From: Candidatus Methanoplasma sp. | GTDB lineage: Archaea; Thermoplasmatota; Thermoplasmata; Methanomassiliicoccales; Methanomethylophilaceae | NCBI GenBank assembly: GCA_031283015.1 | Contig: JAITCQ010000046.1 | Span: 1 to 5,229, forward strand | Direction of reading: 5' to 3' | Length of the DNA stretch: 5,229 nt | In this document: piece after piece, positions 1 to 5,229 of the stretch | How the letters are laid out: each line of letters opens with the position of its first letter | Numbering within the stretch: position 1 is the first letter of the stretch | Made by a program: the position numbers and the translations under genes | Notes under the pieces: generated by a model | Databases searched by the model: none | What the model was told of the DNA's origin: nothing | What the model saw: the letters and a program-made list of their open reading frames with translations, nothing else

Positions 1-19
1 ATGCCTCGGCGACGATCCG

Positions 20-796
20 ATGGTCATCGGCATCCTGGGTCATCCTTTGGAAAAGAGCCTCTCACCAAAAATGCATAACCGTGTGATGAAGAAGATCGGG
101 CTCAAAGGCATCTATCTCAAGTTTGATACGGAGAGCCTTGTCCATATAGGGGATGTTATCCGTGATTACAGCATCAGAGGCATGAACGTCACCGTGCCGT
201 ACAAAACGGCGATACTCGAACATCTGGATGCTTTTGAAAAAAGTGTTGAGGCCGTCGGTGCTGCCAACACAATAGTCAACGAGAACGGGATCCTGAAAGG
301 ATACAACACAGATATAATTGGAATAGAGCGCGCCATGGAGCTTGCGGGGTTCGATCCGAATGGGAAAAGAGCGCTTATAATGGGGTCAGGAGGCGCGGCG
401 CGCGCCTGCGCATATACGCTCAGGGAAAAGGGCTGCTACGTGACGATCGCAGGGAGAAACGAGGAAACGTCCCGTTCCCTGTGCCGGGATCTCGGCTGCG
501 ATCATAAGCAAAAAGATTCCGTCGCCCTCATGCTGTATGACCTCATTGTCAACTGCACCCCGGTCGGTATGTACGGCGTCGGGGAGTATCCCGTTAACAT
601 GAGCCAACTTACGTCTCATCATACAATATTCGATATGGTCTACGGCATCGAAACGCCTTTGATCAAAAAAGCGAAAGAGGTCGGCGCGGGGATCGTGAGC
701 GGGGAGGACATGCTCGCGGCGCAGGGCGCCGCATCGCTTGAGATGTGGACGGGGAAGAAGGATCTGTTCAAACACATGAGGGAGGCTCTGAAATGA
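20..796 (+). CDS. aroE: Shikimate dehydrogenase (NADP+), possibly the C-terminal part of a fusion
   Basis: Catalyses NADPH-dependent reduction of 3-dehydroshikimate to shikimate in the cytoplasm. From the ATG the protein has 258 residues, close to the usual length for stand-alone AroE. Visible motifs in order: the substrate-binding Ser-Leu-Ser at 13-15 within GHPLEKSLSPKMHN; NVTVPYK with catalytic Lys62; GYNTD with catalytic Asp98; the Rossmann glycine motif GSGGAARA at 122-129; AGRN at 144-147, whose Arg146 suits NADP+; NCTPVGM at 178-184; FDMVY at 204-208; and GEDMLAAQGAAS at 228-239 with Gln235. The ATG at 20 puts the conserved N-terminal strand at residue 2, as expected for a complete enzyme. 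However, the frame is open to the window edge (six codons) and no Shine-Dalgarno site precedes this ATG, so a longer protein is possible. The stop shares ATGA with the next gene. Function is secure; the true N-terminus is not. Confidence 0.96.
   Translation: MVIGILGHPLEKSLSPKMHNRVMKKIGLKGIYLKFDTESLVHIGDVIRDYSIRGMNVTVPYKTAILEHLDAFEKSVEAVGAANTIVNENGILKGYNTDIIGIERAMELAGFDPNGKRALIMGSGGAARACAYTLREKGCYVTIAGRNEETSRSLCRDLGCDHKQKDSVALMLYDLIVNCTPVGMYGVGEYPVNMSQLTSHHTIFDMVYGIETPLIKKAKEVGAGIVSGEDMLAAQGAASLEMWTGKKDLFKHMREALK
781..785 (+). promoter_or_regulatory. Shine-Dalgarno site for aroK (GGAGG)
   Basis: GGAGG lies inside the end of aroE, 7 bases before the ATG at 793. It supports that ATG as the start of the shikimate kinase over an in-frame ATG at 745 deep inside aroE. 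It also indicates re-initiation or coupled translation across the ATGA overlap. Confidence 0.8.
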
Positions 797-1629
797 TCGG
801 CAAAGGTACGTCATATGGTGCGATAACTGTGATCAACGCAATGCCCTGCGGCATCGGCTCGACGATCGGCATAACGCTGAGGACCGAAGCCGTATACACC
901 CCCACGGGTCAGACCAAGGACGTGGGAATCAGGAACGACCCGTCGGAGAACAAGACCATGGCTGGGATCTGCGTCGCGGAAACCTACAAAAGAATGGGTA
1001 TCGAAGAGCCGGAAGGATGGCTGCTGAATATTTCTTCGGAAATCCCGATCTCACGCGGACTTAAAAGTTCAAGCTCCGCCTGCAATGCGATAATCTCATC
1101 GGTATTGGATTCGGAGAGATTCGATATGGACGTTATCGAAAAGATCCGGTTGGGCGTCGCATGTGCCAGGAAGGCAAATGTTACCGTCACGGGAGCGTTT
1201 GACGACGCCTGCGGATGCGAGCTCGGAGGTCTTGTCATCACAGATAATACAAAGGACACCATTCTTTTCCATGAAGATATCGACGACTACGATATCCTGA
1301 TCTATGTCCCGAAGAACAAGATAAGAAAGACAGGGCTCCCTTTGGAAAAGCTGAAGAGCGTATCGTCCGAGGCAGAGGCTCTGATCGATATCGCAAAGAC
1401 CAATCCCTTCAAAGCAATGACCCTGAACGGCAAGCTGATAGCCTCTGTCTCCGGCGTGGACAACTTCATTGCGGATCTTGCCATGAAGCACGGCGCCAAG
1501 AGCGCCGGGATCTCAGGTTCCGGGCCGGCGGTGGCGATCGTTCTTGAACATGGGGACACGGAAGATTTTATCAAGAGGTCGGGATTGATCGGCCTTATCG
1601 GCACCAGGACCAGGAGGCCTCGGATATGA
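793..1629 (+). CDS. aroK: Archaeal shikimate kinase (GHMP kinase family)
   Basis: Phosphorylates shikimate to shikimate 3-phosphate with ATP. This is the archaeal GHMP-superfamily enzyme, unrelated to bacterial P-loop shikimate kinases; no Walker A motif is seen. From the ATG at 793 it has 278 residues, typical for the family. The GHMP phosphate-binding motif is SEIPISRGLKSSSSACNA (83-99 region, Gly-Leu-x-Ser-Ser-Ser). TGAFDDA at 133-139 is the family signature with paired aspartates, and AGISGSGPA at 238-246 is the C-terminal glycine-rich GHMP motif. The N-terminal stretch with Ala-Met-Pro-x-Gly-x-Gly at 16-22 also fits. An in-frame ATG at 745 would add 16 residues read from aroE sequence; the ATGA overlap and the Shine-Dalgarno site favour 793. 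Homoserine kinase is the main GHMP alternative, but the motifs and the position between aroE and aroA make shikimate the substrate. Confidence 0.95.
   Translation: MIGKGTSYGAITVINAMPCGIGSTIGITLRTEAVYTPTGQTKDVGIRNDPSENKTMAGICVAETYKRMGIEEPEGWLLNISSEIPISRGLKSSSSACNAIISSVLDSERFDMDVIEKIRLGVACARKANVTVTGAFDDACGCELGGLVITDNTKDTILFHEDIDDYDILIYVPKNKIRKTGLPLEKLKSVSSEAEALIDIAKTNPFKAMTLNGKLIASVSGVDNFIADLAMKHGAKSAGISGSGPAVAIVLEHGDTEDFIKRSGLIGLIGTRTRRPRI
1612..1617 (+). promoter_or_regulatory. Shine-Dalgarno site for aroA (AGGAGG)
   Basis: AGGAGG sits in the last codons of aroK, 8 bases before the ATG at 1626. A second in-frame ATG at 1632 would be 14 bases away, so 1626 is the better start. The site implies that aroA is translated from the polycistronic message with its own ribosome entry site. 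Confidence 0.8.
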
Positions 1630-2885
1630 GGATGGCTTTTGGCGGAGGAGTCCTGAAAGGGATAGTTTCCTCCCCGCCTTCAAAGAGCCACACACACAGA
1701 GCGTTCTTCCTTTCCGCAATGGCGGACGGCGAGAGCAAGGTCTCCAATTGTTTGCTATCCGACGACACATTATCCACCCTTAAAGCAACGGAGGCCATGG
1801 GTGCTTTGGTAAAAAGGGAAGGGAATACCGTTCTGATATCCGGGGGGGATCTTTATGCCCCCGCGGGAACGGTGGACGCCGGCAACTCCGGCACCACAAT
1901 GCGCATATTCTCCGGAATAGCATCGATGTTCGACGAGTGGGTAACGATCGACGGCGACTCCTCACTGAGGAAAAGGCCGATGGGTCCGCTGCTTGATGCA
2001 CTGAGCAGAATGGGGGTAGAGACCCGTTCGGACGGCGGAAGACCTCCAGTGGAAATAAAGGGGTCAAACGAAGGGGGAAAGGTCTCCATCGACGGGAGCA
2101 TCAGCTCTCAGTTCATCACCTCCCTTTTGATCACATCCCCCATGCTGGCCAATGACACGGAGATCACCATTGAGGGAAAGATGGTATCCGAACCGTACAT
2201 CAACGTCACCACTCACATCATGAGATTGTTCGGCGCGGATGTTCAGAGGAGCGGGAACGCATTCAGGGTCAAAGGCAGGACCGGGTACAGTCCGTACGAT
2301 TACGTTGTGCCGGCTGATTTCTCGTCAGCTGCGTTCCCCCTCGTCGCCGGTGCGCTGGGCGGGGAGGTCACCGTAAAAGGGTTGCAGATGGACGATCCTC
2401 AGGGGGACCGGGTCATCATCGATATTCTGAGAACGGTCGGTGCTTCCGTATCCGTAGGGAAGGATTTTGTCACAGTTAAGAAGGGTTCCCTTCGTGCGGC
2501 AGACATCGATATGGGGGGATTCCCGGACCTCTTTCCCATACTGGCGGTGCTCCTGAGCACCGCCGACGGAACCAGCAGGTTATACGGCGCGCCGCAGCTC
2601 AAGTTCAAAGAGAGTGACCGCATCAAAACAACAGTGGAAATGCTGACTGCGATCGGCGCCGACGCCGAAGGTACGGACGACGGGTGCGTCATCCGCGGTA
2701 AGAAAAGATTGACCGGGGGGACTGTAAACAACGAAGGCGACCACCGCATCATGATGGCGGCGGCCGTCGCATCTTTATTATGCGAAGACGCCGTAGTGAT
2801 GGACGGCGCTGAATGCTGTTCGGTCTCGTACCCTGAATTCCCCGAACACATGAGGTCGCTGGGCATGAAGGTCGAGGTGTTATGA
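1626..2885 (+). CDS. aroA: EPSP synthase (3-phosphoshikimate 1-carboxyvinyltransferase)
   Basis: Transfers the enolpyruvyl group of PEP to shikimate 3-phosphate, giving EPSP and phosphate. The protein has 419 residues, normal for the family, with no truncation. Motifs: PPSKSHTHR at 17-25 (Lys20, Ser21 and Arg25 for substrate binding); DAGNSGTTMR at 84-93; GDSSLRKRPMGPLL at 110-123 with Arg117; SSQF at 160-163; Ser188 in VSEPY; PADFSSAAF at 229-237; PDLFP at 300-304 with catalytic Asp301; KFKESDRI at 326-333 with Glu329 and Arg332; and DHRI at 372-375. The Thr-His pair at 23-24 is, from memory, common in archaeal enzymes where bacteria have Ser-Asn. Near the C-terminus the sequence is CSVSYPEF, with Val400 where many bacterial enzymes have a PEP-contacting Lys. 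The start overlaps the aroK stop and the stop overlaps the aroC start, each as ATGA. Three runs of six or seven G (1842, 2513, 2715) leave the frame intact. Confidence 0.97.
   Translation: MRMAFGGGVLKGIVSSPPSKSHTHRAFFLSAMADGESKVSNCLLSDDTLSTLKATEAMGALVKREGNTVLISGGDLYAPAGTVDAGNSGTTMRIFSGIASMFDEWVTIDGDSSLRKRPMGPLLDALSRMGVETRSDGGRPPVEIKGSNEGGKVSIDGSISSQFITSLLITSPMLANDTEITIEGKMVSEPYINVTTHIMRLFGADVQRSGNAFRVKGRTGYSPYDYVVPADFSSAAFPLVAGALGGEVTVKGLQMDDPQGDRVIIDILRTVGASVSVGKDFVTVKKGSLRAADIDMGGFPDLFPILAVLLSTADGTSRLYGAPQLKFKESDRIKTTVEMLTAIGADAEGTDDGCVIRGKKRLTGGTVNNEGDHRIMMAAAVASLLCEDAVVMDGAECCSVSYPEFPEHMRSLGMKVEVL
2543..2564 (+). repeat. Perfect 9-bp inverted repeat (hairpin) inside aroA
   Basis: GGCGGTGCT at 2543-2551 and its exact reverse complement AGCACCGCC at 2556-2564 flank a 4-base loop. 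The segment encodes aroA residues 307-313, just after the catalytic PDLFP motif. No T-rich tract follows, so it does not look like a terminator. It may be a chance result of coding constraint. Confidence 0.75.
2874..2879 (+). promoter_or_regulatory. Shine-Dalgarno site for aroC (GAGGTG)
   Basis: GAGGTG is complementary to the usual archaeal 16S rRNA 3' tail and lies in the last codons of aroA. It ends 2 bases before the ATG at 2882 and 5 bases before the adjacent in-frame ATG at 2885. The spacing fits 2885 better, so aroC may really begin at the second methionine. Confidence 0.65.
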
Positions 2886-3970
2886 TGTACAGGCTGGGAG
2901 ATTCCGTCATCTACATATTGTACGGCGAAAGCCACGGTGAGTTCATCGGCGGCGTCCTGGAAGGTATCCCAAAAGGGATGGAGATCGATATCGGAAAAAT
3001 AAGCGAGGACCTTGCCTTGAGGAAGCCTTCCGCCGGCATCGGCACTCCCCGGAAGGAGCCGGACGAGGTGGAGTTCCTCTCCGGGATCTGGGACGGAAAG
3101 ACAACGGGAGAAAAGATACATTACAGGATCAGGAACGAGAACACCGACAGCTCGAAATACGACATATTCAACAAGACCCCCCGCCCCGGGCACGCGGACC
3201 TTCCCGCGCTGGTGAAGAACCCGGACCACAGGATCAAAGGAGGCAACCAGTTCTCCGGAAGGCTTACGGTGTCGATCGTTGTGGCCGGGAGCATCGCCAG
3301 GCAGTTCATCTCTGAACAGGGGATAAACGTCGCCGCATTCACAAGGTCGATCGGCGGGATCAGGGATACAAATGACAGAACGTTCGAGGATGCCACCGGC
3401 TCCAAACAATACAAAACGAGGGCGGTCTCCGCAGACCTGGATACAGCAATGACCCTGGAGATACTGAACGCCGCCGCGGACGAGGACAGCGTCGGGGGCG
3501 TCATCGAATGCATCACCACGGGTCTTCCCATAGGATTCGGCGGAACATGGTTCGAATCCCTTGATTCCGAGATCGCCAGGGCGGTGTTCAGCATCCCTGC
3601 CTGCAAAGCGATCGAGTTCGGAAAAGGGTTCGATCTCGCGGGAATGAGGGGATCGGAAAGCAACGACCCCTACTGCTACGACGGCGGCGTGAAACTTCGA
3701 ACGAACAACATGGGCGGCATACTGGGAGGGATGAGCGACGGCGCTCCGGTCATCTTCCGTGCGGCGTTCAAACCCACACCTTCCATTGGGAAGGAGCAGG
3801 ACACCGTTGATCTGGAGACCATGCAGGACGCTAAACTTAAGATAGAGGGAAGGCACGACCCCTGCATAGTGCCCAGAGCGGTCGTCGTCGTGGAGAGCGT
3901 CGTCTGCCTGGTCATCGCGGACCAGATCATGAGAGAATATCTGCTGGCCGATCCGGTTCAATCCAAATAA
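2882..3970 (+). CDS. aroC: Chorismate synthase
   Basis: Eliminates phosphate from EPSP to form chorismate, using reduced FMN as cofactor; this is the last common step of aromatic amino-acid synthesis. The protein has 362 residues (361 from the second ATG), normal for the family. Motifs: YGESHG at 14-19 with His18; RPGHAD at 101-106 with His104, the second conserved active-site histidine; KAIEFGKGF at 242-250; GSESND at 257-262; RTNNMGGILGGMSDG at 273-287; KPTPSI at 297-302; and GRHDPC at 323-328. The central motif reads GGNQFSGRLT at 120-129 where many enzymes have GGxRSSARET. The Phe-Ser-Gly-Arg-Leu-Thr form is, from memory, a known family variant, but Asn122 is unusual to my eye. The start is either of two adjacent ATGs. 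The 3' end overlaps ilvD on the other strand by 13 bases. No separate flavin reductase gene is seen. Confidence 0.97.
   Translation: MMYRLGDSVIYILYGESHGEFIGGVLEGIPKGMEIDIGKISEDLALRKPSAGIGTPRKEPDEVEFLSGIWDGKTTGEKIHYRIRNENTDSSKYDIFNKTPRPGHADLPALVKNPDHRIKGGNQFSGRLTVSIVVAGSIARQFISEQGINVAAFTRSIGGIRDTNDRTFEDATGSKQYKTRAVSADLDTAMTLEILNAAADEDSVGGVIECITTGLPIGFGGTWFESLDSEIARAVFSIPACKAIEFGKGFDLAGMRGSESNDPYCYDGGVKLRTNNMGGILGGMSDGAPVIFRAAFKPTPSIGKEQDTVDLETMQDAKLKIEGRHDPCIVPRAVVVVESVVCLVIADQIMREYLLADPVQSK
3958..3970. other. Tail-to-tail coding overlap of aroC and ilvD
   Basis: The aroC TAA occupies 3968-3970, while the ilvD TGA, read on the minus strand, occupies 3958-3960. These 13 bases therefore code for both proteins: Gln-Ser-Lys-stop of AroC and the last Tyr-Leu-Asp-stop of IlvD. 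There is no intergenic space, so either transcript must end inside the neighbouring gene. Past the aroC stop there is a short stem (GCGCC, 3-base loop, GGCGC at 3971-3983) and then a modestly T-rich stretch near 3997-4012, too weak to call a terminator. Confidence 0.9.
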
Positions 3971-5229
3971 GCGCCGTTGGCGCCGTTGGTGACCAGTTTC
4001 CTGTATCTCTTCTGAACGCCCTTGACCGGACGCTCCGTGATGCTCACTTTCGAAAGGCGGTCCTTCATCTCCGCGTCGGATATCTTGACGTTAAGCTTCC
4101 TTCCGGGGATATCTATCTCGATGACATCCCCGTCCCTTACGACGGATATCGGCCCTTTTTCATAAGCTTCCGGAGAGACGTGGCCGATGGCCCCTCCTCT
4201 CGACGCTCCGGAGAACCTTCCGTCGGTTATCAGAGCGACGGTGTCTCCGAGCCCCCTTCCCATTATCAGGCTGGTGGGGGACAGCATCTCAGGCATCCCC
4301 GGGGCGCCTTTCGGCCCTTCGTACCTTATGATCACGACGTCGCCTATGGTTATCCTTCCGGATGTTATCGCTGCGACCGCTTCTTTCTCTGAATCGAATA
4401 CTTTCGCGTTCCCGGTGAATCTCATCATCTTCTCACTCACCGCCGCCTGCTTCACAACGGAACCTTGCGGCGCAAGGTTCCCTTTCAGCACGGCTATCCC
4501 GCCCTCTTTGTGGTAGGGGTTGTCCAACGGTCTCAGGACGTCGTCGTCCAAGACCTTCGCGGACTCCGCTATCTCCAAGATGCGCTTCCCATTCGTGGTC
4601 GGAGCGTCCTCCAGGAATTTTTTCAATCTGTTCAGGACCGCCGGCATGCCTCCGGCGTTGTCCAGGTCCCGTATGGAGAACTTCCCGGCGGGCCTGATGC
4701 TGGTTATGTGCGGTATCTGAACGGATATCTCGTCGAAGAGGTCCAGCGTGACGTTCAGCCCGAACTCCTTGGATATCGCCGGTATATGAAGAGCTGTGTT
4801 CGTCGAACCGCCGATGGCCATGTCGACGCGTATCGCGTTCCTGAACGACGCCATCGACACTATGTCCCTGGGTTTGATATCACTGCGTACAAGTTCGACT
4901 ATCCTCTTTCCCGTTTCCTTTGCGATCTTCAATTTCTTCTTATCGACGGCCAGCGACGTCCCGCACCCCGTGAGGCTGAGACCCAGCACCTCCGTCAGGC
5001 ATGCCATCGAGTTCGCCGTGAAGAGTCCCGAGCAGCTTCCTATCCCGGGGCACGCGGCGCATTCCACCGTCTTTACGAATTCCTCGTCGACGCTCCCCGC
5101 GGAGTATGAACCAAGCGCCTCGAACACCGATTGGAGGTCCAGGTCCTTGCCTCCGCTGTGCCCGGGCTCCATGGCCCCTCCCGTCACGATCATCGCCGGG
5201 ACGTTCATCCGCCCGGCGGCCATGAGCAT
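3958..5229 (-). CDS. ilvD: Dihydroxy-acid dehydratase, N-terminus cut by window edge
   Basis: Dehydrates 2,3-dihydroxy-isovalerate and 2,3-dihydroxy-3-methylvalerate to the keto acids that give valine, leucine and isoleucine; an Fe-S and Mg2+ enzyme. 423 residues are visible of a family length near 550, so roughly 130 N-terminal residues lie outside. The first visible Met is internal, within the conserved CDKxxPGM motif, whose Cys and Lys fall just off the edge. Seen in order: GGAMEPG at 17-23; AACPGIGSCSGLFTANSM at 58-75, where Cys66 is an Fe-S ligand; GGSTNTALHIPAI at 140-152; GNLAPQG at 250-256; RYEGPKGAPGMPEML at 302-316; TDGRFSGASRG at 335-345 with probable catalytic Ser340; and GHVSPEA at 349-355. 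Sugar-acid dehydratases share the IlvD/EDD fold, but the length of the C-terminal match favours IlvD. It is convergent with the aro operon and so transcribed separately from it. The C-terminus ends in a duplicated Asn-Gly-Ala. Confidence 0.96.
   Translation of the reverse strand: MLMAAGRMNVPAMIVTGGAMEPGHSGGKDLDLQSVFEALGSYSAGSVDEEFVKTVECAACPGIGSCSGLFTANSMACLTEVLGLSLTGCGTSLAVDKKKLKIAKETGKRIVELVRSDIKPRDIVSMASFRNAIRVDMAIGGSTNTALHIPAISKEFGLNVTLDLFDEISVQIPHITSIRPAGKFSIRDLDNAGGMPAVLNRLKKFLEDAPTTNGKRILEIAESAKVLDDDVLRPLDNPYHKEGGIAVLKGNLAPQGSVVKQAAVSEKMMRFTGNAKVFDSEKEAVAAITSGRITIGDVVIIRYEGPKGAPGMPEMLSPTSLIMGRGLGDTVALITDGRFSGASRGGAIGHVSPEAYEKGPISVVRDGDVIEIDIPGRKLNVKISDAEMKDRLSKVSITERPVKGVQKRYRKLVTNGANGAYLD
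3971..3988 (-). repeat. Tandem 9-bp duplication encoding Asn-Gly-Ala twice at the IlvD C-terminus
   Basis: GCGCCGTTG occurs twice without interruption (3971-3979 and 3980-3988), directly after the aroC stop codon. On the minus strand it encodes the NGANGA of the IlvD tail, near the Gly-Ala that often ends this family. An in-frame duplication of three codons is the simplest explanation; copy number might vary between strains. Confidence 0.85.
4459..4481 (-). repeat. Perfect 11-bp inverted repeat with one central base inside ilvD
   Basis: GGAACCTTGCG at 4459-4469 is followed by one base and its exact reverse complement at 4471-4481. As RNA it could form about 10 pairs with a 3-base loop. It encodes the conserved Gly-Asn-Leu-Ala-Pro-Gln-Gly-Ser stretch (residues 250-257 of the visible protein). 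No T tract follows on either strand, so it is not a standard terminator. Confidence 0.8.

Noticed and set aside
1..78. Short frame starting with ATG at base 1 and ending with TAA at 76-78
   Set aside because: 26 codons, overlapping conserved aroE sequence in another frame, with no supporting motif.
392..406. Perfect 6-bp GC inverted repeat with 3-base loop in aroE
   Set aside because: It encodes the conserved Rossmann Gly-Ala-Ala-Arg-Ala motif with GC-rich codons, and no T tract follows; coding constraint explains it.
745..792. Upstream ATG that would extend shikimate kinase by 16 residues
   Set aside because: It would overlap aroE by 52 bases and add residues not typical of the family, while the ATG at 793 has a Shine-Dalgarno site and the same ATGA overlap seen at the other junctions.
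386..814. A 142-codon minus-strand open frame opposite aroE
   Set aside because: Codon-aligned shadow of a clearly functional aroE; no protein motif and no plausible ribosome site context.
1276..1296. 7-bp inverted repeat (GATATCG / CGATATC) in aroK
   Set aside because: Arises from two Asp-Ile codon pairs in an acidic stretch; short, AT-containing and without context suggesting a binding site.
1842..1848. Run of seven G in aroA (also six-G runs at 2513 and 2715) as possible programmed frameshift sites
   Set aside because: The frame is intact across all three and the protein is full-length; no alternative product of note is seen. They matter only as sequencing-error-prone spots.
2399..3961. 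A 520-codon open frame on the minus strand across the end of aroA and all of aroC, starting with TTG over the ilvD stop
   Set aside because: Within aroC it is codon-aligned with the sense frame, so it stays open simply because aroC uses no TTA, CTA or TCA codons. The predicted protein has no recognisable motif, and both sense genes are full-length, conserved enzymes.
4465..5109. A 214-codon plus-strand open frame opposite ilvD
   Set aside because: Codon-aligned shadow of ilvD; open for the same codon-bias reason, with no recognisable domain.
1..5229. An undescribed defence, mobile or regulatory system
   Set aside because: All but the first 19 bases are accounted for by five conserved biosynthetic genes; no accessory gene, repeat array, transposase, integrase or unexplained gap is present.

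Overview
The window looks like archaeal chromosome devoted to amino-acid biosynthesis. The strongest taxonomic clue is the shikimate kinase, which is the archaeal GHMP-fold enzyme and not the P-loop AroK/AroL of bacteria. The EPSP synthase also has archaeal-style motif variants, and Shine-Dalgarno sites matching the archaeal 16S tail precede the internal genes. Composition is moderately GC-rich by eye, with many AGG/AGA arginine codons and no TAG among the five stop codons. A Thermoplasmata-type methanogen (Methanomassiliicoccales-like) is my best guess, but that is inference; the domain Archaea is much safer than the order.

Plus strand, 20-3970: four genes encode the last four steps of the shikimate pathway in reaction order. 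They are shikimate dehydrogenase (aroE), archaeal shikimate kinase (aroK), EPSP synthase (aroA) and chorismate synthase (aroC). Each junction is a 4-base ATGA overlap in which the stop of one gene shares bases with the start of the next, and each downstream gene has a Shine-Dalgarno site inside the preceding gene. Together they would convert 3-dehydroshikimate to chorismate, the precursor of Phe, Tyr and Trp. No promoter lies inside the window, so the transcript must start upstream. The reading frame of aroE is open to the left edge and its ATG has no visible Shine-Dalgarno site, so aroE may be coupled or fused to an upstream gene, plausibly 3-dehydroquinate dehydratase.

Minus strand, 5229-3958: the C-terminal three-quarters of dihydroxy-acid dehydratase (ilvD, branched-chain amino-acid synthesis), truncated by the right edge. 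It converges on aroC, and the two coding ends overlap by 13 bases, so there is no intergenic terminator region.

The window is almost wholly coding. I saw no tRNA, rRNA, CRISPR, insertion sequence or phage gene, and no sign of a novel system. The points worth checking are the possible aroD-aroE fusion, the overlapping convergent ends, several enzyme motif substitutions, and two strong hairpins embedded in coding sequence.
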